This document shows, in pieces, positions 1 to 5,838 of a stretch of DNA of 8,361 nucleotides. A program made the translations under genes and the position numbers. Below the pieces are notes generated by a model that was not told the origin of the DNA, did not search any database, and saw only the letters and a program-made list of their open reading frames with translations. Numbering within the stretch: the stretch's first letter is position 1; the number at the start of each line of letters is the position of its first letter. This DNA is from DAOMOD01 sp035444205 (GTDB lineage Bacteria > Pseudomonadota > Gammaproteobacteria > Xanthomonadales > BPKI01), in contig DAOMOD010000183.1 of the NCBI GenBank assembly GCA_035444205.1, positions 1 through 8,361 on the forward strand, written 5' to 3'.

Positions 1-1581
1 CTGGCCTCGGCCGATCCAGCCCTGTTCCTGCCCGCGCTGCCCGACGAATCGGTGCGCCTGACCCTGCGCGGGCGAGCCGGCTACAGCGCCGCCGAACCGG
101 TGGGCGAACGATTGATGCTGCGCGTGGTGCGCGGATTTCCCGTGGTCGGCGGCGGCCAGCGCTACGCGCAGGTGCTGGCGCCGCTGCCGGCGCGCACCGA
201 ACCGATGTTGAGGCGCCTGGAGGGCGCCGTGCACGACCATGGTCGGCTGGCCTTCCTGCGCGAATCGCTGAAGCTCACCTTCACCCTGATCCTGTCCTTC
301 GTGCTGCTGCTTTCGTTGCTTCTGGCGGTGCTGGCCGCGTTCGGTGTGGCGCGCCGACTGGTGAACCCGATCGGACGCCTGGCCGAAGCCACCGAGCAGG
401 TCGCCGCGGGCGAATACGGCCAACCGCTGCCGGTCAGCGGCACCGACGAACTGGCCTTTCTGGCGCGCTCCTTCAACCGCATGACCGACGAGCTGCAGGC
501 GGCCTCGGTGCGCGTGCGCGAGAGCCAGGCGCAGACCGAAGCCCAACGCCAGTATCTCACCACCCTGTTGCAGAGCCTGTCCTCGGGTGTGCTCGGCGTG
601 GATCCCGAAGGCCGCCTGCGCACCATCAACCGTGCCGCCAGCGAGATGTTGGGCATCGACCTTGCGCCCTGGCTGGACCAGCCGGTGGCGGCACTTGGGC
701 AGGCGCTGCCGGCCCTGGAGCCGCTGGCGCGCATGCTTGATCGCCGACGTCTGGAAGGCGCCCGCGAGTGGCGCCAGGAGGTGCTGCTCGACCGCGGCAG
801 CGAGCGTCAGGTACTGATGGTCCGCGGTGCCCTCCTTCCCGGGGAGGACGAGGGCGTGGTCGCGGTGTTCGACGATCTCACCATACTCAACCGCGCCCAG
901 CGCGAGGCGGCCTGGGCCGAAGTGGCACGGCGCCTGGCGCATGAGGTGAAGAATCCGCTGACGCCGATCCAGCTCGCCGCGGAACGCCTGCGCCGGCGCT
1001 TTCTGGAGCGGCTGGACCCCGAGGATTCCGATCTGCTCGATCGCTCCACGCGCACCATCGTGGCCCAGGTGGACGCGCTCAAGGCCATGGTCAACGCGTT
1101 CTCCGACTACGCACGGCCACCGCCACTCAAGCTGGAGCCGGTCGATTTCAACGCCTTGGTGGAGGAGGTGCTCGACCTCTACGAGAACGATGGCCAGGTT
1201 CACATCCTGCGCCGTCTGCAGCACGATCTGCCCATGCTGCGCGGCGATCCGGTGCGCTTGCGTCAGGTGCTGCACAACCTGTTGAAGAACGCGATCGAGG
1301 CATGCCAGGAGCAGAGTGTGGTGCAGATCGAGGCCAGTACCGCGGAAGTCGAGCTGCGTGGGCGCGGCTGGGTCGAACTCGGCATCGCCGACAACGGCCC
1401 GGGACTCCCCGAGGCGTTCAGCGAAGAATGGTTCGAGCCCTACCGTTCGAGCAAGGCGCGCGGCACCGGCCTGGGTCTGGCGGTAGTGAGGAAGATCGCC
1501 GAGGAGCACGGCGGGCAGATGGATTGCGGCAACCGCCCAGAGGGCGGCGCGCGCTTCGTGCTGCGGCTGCCGCTGGCCTGA
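1..1581 (+). CDS. ntrY: NtrY-type sensor histidine kinase (5' end outside window)
   Basis: This membrane histidine kinase is predicted to autophosphorylate on His and pass the phosphate to an NtrX-type regulator. The frame is open from base 1, so the N-terminus is missing; 526 residues are visible. Counting from base 1: residues 1-90 look like the end of an extracytoplasmic sensor region, about 93-117 form a hydrophobic membrane segment, about 118-167 are HAMP, and about 185-292 are PAS-like. The H-box follows, with motif AHEVKNPLTP and phospho-acceptor His314. The ATPase domain has an N-box (NLLKNAIEAC, about 426-435), G1 (ADNGPGLP, about 463-470) and G2 (GTGLGLAVV, about 488-496), so the kinase core looks intact. 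The H-box form HEVKNPLTPIQL and the HAMP-PAS-HisKA order are typical of NtrY. The ntrX-like gene is not next to it but about 2.75 kb downstream, behind two c-di-GMP genes. Naming rests on family resemblance and the nearby ntrX-trkA. Confidence 0.88.
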   Translation: MASADPALFLPALPDESVRLTLRGRAGYSAAEPVGERLMLRVVRGFPVVGGGQRYAQVLAPLPARTEPMLRRLEGAVHDHGRLAFLRESLKLTFTLILSFVLLLSLLLAVLAAFGVARRLVNPIGRLAEATEQVAAGEYGQPLPVSGTDELAFLARSFNRMTDELQAASVRVRESQAQTEAQRQYLTTLLQSLSSGVLGVDPEGRLRTINRAASEMLGIDLAPWLDQPVAALGQALPALEPLARMLDRRRLEGAREWRQEVLLDRGSERQVLMVRGALLPGEDEGVVAVFDDLTILNRAQREAAWAEVARRLAHEVKNPLTPIQLAAERLRRRFLERLDPEDSDLLDRSTRTIVAQVDALKAMVNAFSDYARPPPLKLEPVDFNALVEEVLDLYENDGQVHILRRLQHDLPMLRGDPVRLRQVLHNLLKNAIEACQEQSVVQIEASTAEVELRGRGWVELGIADNGPGLPEAFSEEWFEPYRSSKARGTGLGLAVVRKIAEEHGGQMDCGNRPEGGARFVLRLPLA

Positions 1582-1763
1582 GCCGAAGGCGGGCGTATAG
1601 TTGGGTACTGCCTCCCGGACCGACTCTGGTGTAACGTGACGCTTTCGCCGCGGCCGCAATTGCCGTCCGGCAGGGCACCGGCATCGTCGGGTCAGGCCCC
1701 TTCCGGACGCGGCGGCTTCCGGCGCTTGTCGTAACAGGGGTCGACGGGCCGGAGCACAAGACG
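1582..1763. other. Intergenic spacer between ntrY and the HD-GYP-like gene
   Basis: This 182-base spacer is the largest gap in the window. I see no convincing coding frame, no tRNA-like fold and no hairpin followed by a T-run. It contains a GC-rich palindromic patch at 1647-1657 (GCCGCGGCCGC, two overlapping 8-base palindromes) and copies of GTCCGG/CCGGAC at 1615, 1665 and 1703. No -35/-10 pair with good spacing stands out, although the length leaves room for a promoter for the c-di-GMP pair. A start-distal promoter here is inference only. Confidence 0.6.
1751..1754 (+). promoter_or_regulatory. Probable ribosome binding site for the HD-GYP-like gene
   Basis: GGAG lies 9 bases before the TTG at 1764 and supports that start. 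A competing in-frame GTG at 1773 is abutted by GGAAGGAG (1766-1772 plus the G of GTG), which is too close to serve as its Shine-Dalgarno. The TTG is therefore preferred, though the choice moves the N-terminus by only three residues. Confidence 0.5.
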
Positions 1764-2990
1764 TTGGAAGGAGTGGAACTCAGAATCCTGGTGCAGGGCT
1801 TGCGCAAGGGGATGTTCGTCTCCAGGCTCGATCGGCCGTGGATCGAGACTCCGTTTCCGCTGGAAGGCATCGCCATCCGCAGCCAGGGCGATATCGACCG
1901 CCTGGTGCGCTATTGCACACACGTCTACGTCGACATCGAGCGTGGCGCGCGCCCGGACATGAAGTACGTGGACCCGCTGGCGCCCGAGGCCACCAGCCAG
2001 CCTGCCTGGCTGGCAGAACTGCGCACGACCTTCTACGACGACGAGGTCAGTCTGGAAGCGGAGATGCCGCAGGCGCGCGAAGTGTACGAGGAGTTCGCCA
2101 ACGCCCTGCAGGATCTCTACGGCGAACTCCAGGGTGGCGGCAACCTGGATCTTGGCGTGGTGAAGAACGGCATGCGCTCGATGATCGACAGCGTCCTGCG
2201 CAATCCCAACGCCTGCGGCTGGCTGGCACGCTTCAAGGACAGCGACGATTCGCTGTACCGTCATGCACTGGGCTGCGCGGTCTGGTCGGCAGCGCTCGGG
2301 CGCCACCTCGGCCTTGGACGCAATGAACTCGACGACCTGGTGCTGGGCTGCATCCTGATGGATGCAGGCAAGTCGCGCCTGCCGCGCGAGTTGCTGGCCA
2401 GGACGGAGCGGTTCGGCGACGAGGAATGCCGCCAGGTGCAGGCCCACGTCTCCCTCGGCCTCGCCCTGATCGACGCCGACGCGGTATCCGAACGCGTCGT
2501 GGAGATCGTGCGCAATCATCACGAGCGCCACGACGGCCAGGGGTATATGCAAGGCCTCGCCGGCAACGCGATTCCCCTGTTCGCGCGTATCGCCGCGCTG
2601 GTCGACTGCTACGACGCGCTGATCAACGTGCGTCCGCATCGGCCGCCGCACGCACCGCACGAGGCGATTTCCATGCTGTACCGCAGCCGCGGCCGGCGCT
2701 ACCAGCCGGAACTGGTCGAGCAGTTCATCCAGGCCATCGGCATCTACCCGAGCGGCACCCTGGTCGAACTCAGCTCCGGCGAAGTGGCGGTGGTGGTATC
2801 GCTGAACGGCGCGCGCCGCCTGAAACCCAAGATCATGCTGCTGCTCGACCAGGACAAGCAGCCCTATCCGGAATTCGCCACGCTCGATCTGCTCGAGGAT
2901 CCGCTGTCCGACGATGGTCGCATCATCAGCATCCGCCGCGGCCTGCCCCCGGGCGCCTTCGGCATCCGTGCCGAGGAGCTCTATCTTTGA
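1764..2990 (+). CDS. DUF3391 and HD-GYP-like domain protein, altered metal site
   Basis: This 408-residue soluble protein belongs to the HD-GYP class, whose active members are metal-dependent c-di-GMP phosphodiesterases. Residues about 4-125 match a DUF3391-type N-terminal domain (early motif LRKGMFVSRLD). The HD-GYP-like domain spans about 160-325, and about 326-408 is the C-terminal tail seen in DUF3391 members. Metal-ligand positions visible are His167, Asp200, Lys203, His228, His252-His253 (HHERHDGQGY) and Asp281 (DCYDAL). The His of the HD pair is Met199 (LMDAGK), the usual HP is HV (228-229), and GYP is GYM (260-262). With one expected metal ligand missing, activity is doubtful; it may be a c-di-GMP-binding or regulatory pseudoenzyme, or a subfamily with an altered metal centre. 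It starts with TTG at 1764, and its stop codon overlaps the start of the EAL gene, so the two are very likely co-translated. Family assignment is firm; activity is inferred. Confidence 0.88.
   Translation: MEGVELRILVQGLRKGMFVSRLDRPWIETPFPLEGIAIRSQGDIDRLVRYCTHVYVDIERGARPDMKYVDPLAPEATSQPAWLAELRTTFYDDEVSLEAEMPQAREVYEEFANALQDLYGELQGGGNLDLGVVKNGMRSMIDSVLRNPNACGWLARFKDSDDSLYRHALGCAVWSAALGRHLGLGRNELDDLVLGCILMDAGKSRLPRELLARTERFGDEECRQVQAHVSLGLALIDADAVSERVVEIVRNHHERHDGQGYMQGLAGNAIPLFARIAALVDCYDALINVRPHRPPHAPHEAISMLYRSRGRRYQPELVEQFIQAIGIYPSGTLVELSSGEVAVVVSLNGARRLKPKIMLLLDQDKQPYPEFATLDLLEDPLSDDGRIISIRRGLPPGAFGIRAEELYL
2974..2978 (+). promoter_or_regulatory. Internal ribosome binding site deciding the TTG start of the EAL gene
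   Basis: AGGAG lies inside the last codons of the HD-GYP-like gene and is followed by 8 bases and then TTG at 2987. This near-ideal spacing supports TTG 2987 over the in-frame GTG at 3014, which has no such motif. The TTG overlaps the upstream TGA as TTGA (2987-2990), an arrangement typical of translational coupling. Confidence 0.72.
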
Positions 2991-4294
2991 GTGGGGAAAC
3001 GCCCTATGGACGCGTGCCCGGCCTGACCGTTCTGGACGAACAGCTGCGCGCCGCGATCGAGCACAGCCAGCGCACCGACACCAGGCTCGGACTGGTTCTG
3101 ATCAGCCTGCGCGATGCGCGGCGGCTGCTCGGTACCCTGGGCGGAGCAGCAGTGGAGCGCCTCATGGAGCGCGTACAGGTGTCGCTGCATTCGATGCTGC
3201 GTCCCGGCGACCGGCTGATCCGCTGTGCCGAACACGATCTCGCGCTGCTGCTTCCGTCCCTGCTCAATCCCGGCCATGCCGTGCTCGCCGCGCGCAAGGT
3301 GCTGAGTCTGAGCCAGGCCCCGCTCGACATCGGAACCGCGTCGGTGCGCCCGCAGATGGCCATCGGACTGGCGCTTTGTCCCGAGCACGCGCTCGACGCC
3401 GCCACCCTGCTGCGCCAGGCGCAGCTGGCGCTGAATACCAGCGAATTGAGCAACGACCCCTGGACCGTGTGCGACTCCCCGGAGGCCGAAGCGCTGTCAA
3501 GCGCCTGGCAGATCGAGGCAGAACTGGACGAGGCCATGGAGGCCGGTGACCTGCGCCTGTACTACCAGCCGCAGATCGACCTGACCAGCGGCCTCCCTTG
3601 CGGCGTCGAGGCGCTGGCGCGCTGGCACCACCCGCGGCGCGGGATACTGCCGCCGGCCGCCTTCATTCCGGTGGCCGAACGCAGCCGGCGCATGGGCGCA
3701 TTGACCCAGTGGGCGGTGAATACCGCCCTGCGTCAGTCCTCGCAGTGGCGGCGCATGCCGGATGTGCTGTCGGTGGCGGTCAACGTGCCGCCCGGGGTGG
3801 CGGAAAGCGCCGAACTTCCCGAACTGGTGGCCACTGCCCGCGGCCTGTGGGCCGAACACGACCAGCCGCTGGTGATCGAGATCACCGAGACCTCCCTCCT
3901 GCGCACGCCCGAGGCGGCACGGCGCATGCTGGGCAGCCTGCGCGAAGCTGGCGTACGCGTATCCATCGACGACTTCGGCACCGGCCATTCCTCGCTCGGA
4001 CAGTTCCGCGACCTGCCGGTGGACGAACTCAAGATCGACATGAGCTTCGTCCAGGCCATGGTGCATTCCGAGACCGACCGGCGCATTGTCGAACTGATCA
4101 TCGACCTGGCGCGGGCCTTCGATCTTGGCGTCATCGCCGAAGGCGTCGAGACCGTGGAATCGCTCGAGCTGCTGCGCCGCATGGGCTGCACCCGTGCGCA
4201 AGGGTTCCTGCTGGGACGGCCGATGGACGAGGATACGTTCCGGAACTGGCTCGATCATTACGAGCCGATTCCGGAGCTCGCTGCGATGCGATAG
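2987..4294 (+). CDS. Degenerate GGDEF plus intact EAL protein, predicted c-di-GMP phosphodiesterase
   Basis: This predicted cytosolic enzyme of 435 residues would hydrolyse c-di-GMP to linear pGpG. Residues about 10-165 are a GGDEF-fold domain whose signature reads AEHDL (81-85) instead of GGDEF, and the usual metal-binding Asp early in the domain is not seen, so it should not make c-di-GMP. An RxxD (RPGD, 72-75) keeps the position of the inhibitory c-di-GMP site. The EAL domain (about 175-430) keeps Gln194, Glu208 (EAL), Asn266, Glu298, Asp328-Asp329 (DDFGTG), Lys349 (ELKID), Glu385 (AEGVET) and Gln405 (QGFLLGRP), which are the catalytic and metal positions of active EAL enzymes. There is no membrane segment or signal peptide. 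The TTG start at 2987 is chosen because it overlaps the upstream stop and has AGGAG 8 bases before it. The open frame extends upstream of this start, but that part is arginine/proline-rich shadow of the HD-GYP gene. The degenerate GGDEF half probably regulates the EAL half, as in other tandem proteins. Confidence 0.9.
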   Translation: MSGETPYGRVPGLTVLDEQLRAAIEHSQRTDTRLGLVLISLRDARRLLGTLGGAAVERLMERVQVSLHSMLRPGDRLIRCAEHDLALLLPSLLNPGHAVLAARKVLSLSQAPLDIGTASVRPQMAIGLALCPEHALDAATLLRQAQLALNTSELSNDPWTVCDSPEAEALSSAWQIEAELDEAMEAGDLRLYYQPQIDLTSGLPCGVEALARWHHPRRGILPPAAFIPVAERSRRMGALTQWAVNTALRQSSQWRRMPDVLSVAVNVPPGVAESAELPELVATARGLWAEHDQPLVIEITETSLLRTPEAARRMLGSLREAGVRVSIDDFGTGHSSLGQFRDLPVDELKIDMSFVQAMVHSETDRRIVELIIDLARAFDLGVIAEGVETVESLELLRRMGCTRAQGFLLGRPMDEDTFRNWLDHYEPIPELAAMR

Positions 4295-4300
4295 CGCTAT
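4291..4300. repeat. 10-base perfect palindrome at the end of the EAL gene
   Basis: ATAGCGCTAT is self-complementary and includes the TAG stop of the EAL gene (4292-4294). It sits 36 bases before the ntrX start. Flanking bases do not extend the symmetry. It could be an operator half-pair for a dimeric regulator or chance; there is no T-run, so it is not a terminator. Confidence 0.35.
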
Positions 4301-4336
4301 GCTTGCCGACTGCGCAACGCCAACCCTCTCCCCTGC

Positions 4337-5695
4337 ATGACCTCCGCCCATATCCTGGTAGTCGACGACGAGCCGGACATCCGTGAGCTGGTTCGCGAGA
4401 TCCTGGCCGATGAGGGCTATTCGGTGGAAACCGCGGCGAACGCCGAGGCGGCAAGGGCCTCGCGGCGCAGACAACGCCCGGACCTCGTCCTTCTCGACAT
4501 CTGGATGCCCGACACCGACGGCATCAGCCTGCTACGCGAGTGGAGCGCGCAGGGGGGGCTGCCCTGTCCGGTGATCATGATGAGCGGCCACGGCACCATC
4601 GAAACCGCGGTCGAGGCCACGCGCCTTGGCGCCTGGGATTTCGTGGAGAAGCCCATCGCGCTGGCCAAGCTGCTGCTCACCATCGAACGCGCGCTGGAAG
4701 CCAACCGGCTGCGCCTGGAGAACGAAGGGCTGCGCCGCAAGCTGCCGCCGGTCGAGCCGATCGGAGGCGGGCGTGCCCTGGAGTCGCTGCGGACACAGAT
4801 CGGCAAGCTGGCGGCGCACGACACCCCGGTGTTGCTGCGCGGCGAAGCCGGCACCGGCAAGGAGACGCTGGCGCGCTGGCTGCACGACAGGAGTCCACGG
4901 CGCGGCGGCCCTTTCGTGGTGCTGGCGCCGGGGTCGGTCGGTCGCGACGCTGCGCTTGCGCTGCTCGGTGCAGAGGACGGTGGTCAGGTCCACTATGGCC
5001 TGCTGGAACAGGCCAACGGCGGCACGCTGTTTCTCGACGAGGTGGCCGACCTCGACGCCGACCTGCAGCATCGTCTCGCCAGCGCCCTGGAACGGCGCAG
5101 CCTGTTGCGCGTCAACGGCGCCGCCCACGTGACGCTGGATGCGCGTGTGGTCGCCGCCAGCAGCCGCGACCTCGAGGCATTGGTGCGCGAGGGACGTTTC
5201 CGCGAAGAGCTTTACTACCAGTTGAACGTGGTGCCGGTGAACGTGCCGTCGCTTCGCGATCGCAGCGACGACGTGCCCGAGCTGCTGGAACACTTTGCCC
5301 GCTTCTTCGCGGAGCGGGACAGCCTGCCCACGCGTCGTTTCGCCGCCGCCGCGCAGGACCGCCTGCGCCGGCACACCTGGCCCGGCAATCTGCGCGAGCT
5401 GCGCAACCTGGTGCAGCGACTGCTGGTCATGGGGCAAGGCGAGATCGGCGTGGACGAGGTCGAGCAGGCGCTCGGACGCGCCCCCTCGTCGCGCGCGGAT
5501 GTTGCCGAAGACACCGTCGACCTGCCGCTGCGCGAGGCACGCGAGCAGTTCGAACGCGCCTACCTGTCGCGCCAGCTCGCCGCCGCCGGGGGCAGCGTCG
5601 GCAAACTGGCTAAAATGGCCGGCATGGAACGTACCCATCTCTACCGCAAGCTGCGCGACCTCGGTATCGACCTGAAATCGGCCAAGGACGACTGA
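4337..5695 (+). CDS. ntrX: NtrX-type response regulator (REC, AAA+, Fis HTH) lacking GAFTGA
   Basis: This 452-residue DNA-binding regulator is the presumed phosphorylation partner of NtrY. The receiver domain (about 4-120) has Asp10-Asp11, phospho-acceptor Asp54, Ser83 and Lys105. The AAA+ domain (about 140-365) has Walker A GEAGTGKE (169-176), Walker B LFLDEV (231-236) and WPGNLRELRN near the sensor-2 position (348-357). The C-terminus (about 400-445) is a Fis-type helix-turn-helix ending HLYRKLRDLGI. The GAFTGA loop that touches sigma-54 is absent: the stretch at 203-222 is shortened and unrelated. The second arginine-finger position is Gln295 (FREELYYQLN) while Arg289 is kept. Nucleotide binding seems possible, but sigma-54 activation is unlikely; some NtrX/NtrC relatives without GAFTGA act with the housekeeping sigma factor. 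The ATG start fits the family N-terminus exactly, though no Shine-Dalgarno is visible in the pyrimidine-rich leader. It lies 42 bases after the EAL gene, so co-transcription is plausible. Confidence 0.88.
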   Translation: MTSAHILVVDDEPDIRELVREILADEGYSVETAANAEAARASRRRQRPDLVLLDIWMPDTDGISLLREWSAQGGLPCPVIMMSGHGTIETAVEATRLGAWDFVEKPIALAKLLLTIERALEANRLRLENEGLRRKLPPVEPIGGGRALESLRTQIGKLAAHDTPVLLRGEAGTGKETLARWLHDRSPRRGGPFVVLAPGSVGRDAALALLGAEDGGQVHYGLLEQANGGTLFLDEVADLDADLQHRLASALERRSLLRVNGAAHVTLDARVVAASSRDLEALVREGRFREELYYQLNVVPVNVPSLRDRSDDVPELLEHFARFFAERDSLPTRRFAAAAQDRLRRHTWPGNLRELRNLVQRLLVMGQGEIGVDEVEQALGRAPSSRADVAEDTVDLPLREAREQFERAYLSRQLAAAGGSVGKLAKMAGMERTHLYRKLRDLGIDLKSAKDD

Positions 5696-5731
5696 CCGGG
5701 AACGTCGACCCATCCGAGCGCGGCGTCAAGG

Positions 5732-5766
5732 GCGCGCAGGCCAAGGGTGCCGCGCCGTCTGCGCGC
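5732..5766. repeat. Inverted repeat in the ntrX-trkA spacer
   Basis: GCGCGCAG (5732-5739) pairs perfectly with CTGCGCGC (5759-5766) around a 19-base loop. A competing 6-base pairing exists between GGCGCG (5731-5736) and CGCGCC (5751-5756). No T-run follows, so it does not meet the pattern of a rho-independent terminator. It could be an mRNA structure between ntrX and trkA, or a consequence of the high GC content. Confidence 0.35.
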
Positions 5767-5795
5767 GGATGATGTCGTCGAAGCCGCAGCAGAAC

Positions 5796-5809
5796 AGTCC
5801 GAAGTCCGA
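5796..5809 (+). repeat. Tandem AGTCCGA repeat upstream of trkA
   Basis: Two adjacent perfect copies of AGTCCGA lie 29 bases before the trkA start. The second copy also forms a small inverted repeat, GTCC-gaca-GGAC (5804-5815). The position suits an operator or leader structure, but two 7-base copies in GC-rich DNA are weak evidence. I see no clear -35/-10 pair in the 143-base spacer (5696-5838). Confidence 0.3.
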
Positions 5810-5838
5810 CAGGACCCCCGAACCGGATACCGACCACC

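Noticed and set aside
922..942. Sigma-54 promoter-like TGGCAC
   Set aside because: The second element does not match TTGCW at the required spacing, and the site lies in the H-box coding region of ntrY.
1601..1635. Sigma-70 type promoter near TTGGGT (1601)
   Set aside because: No acceptable -10 hexamer lies at 16-18 bases, so I do not call a promoter.
1692..2660. Antisense open frame (322 codons) opposite the HD-GYP-like gene
   Set aside because: It has no domain resemblance, and its frame mirrors the codon pattern of the + strand gene with clear HD-GYP motifs.
2426..2986. In-frame upstream extension of the EAL protein of 187 codons
   Set aside because: The extension is arginine/proline/alanine-rich, resembles no domain, and lies entirely within the well-supported HD-GYP-like gene in another frame. 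TTG 2987 has a ribosome binding site and gives a family-typical N-terminus.
5731..5766. Rho-independent terminator after ntrX
   Set aside because: A stem can be drawn, but no T-run follows and the pairings compete, so the terminator pattern is not met.
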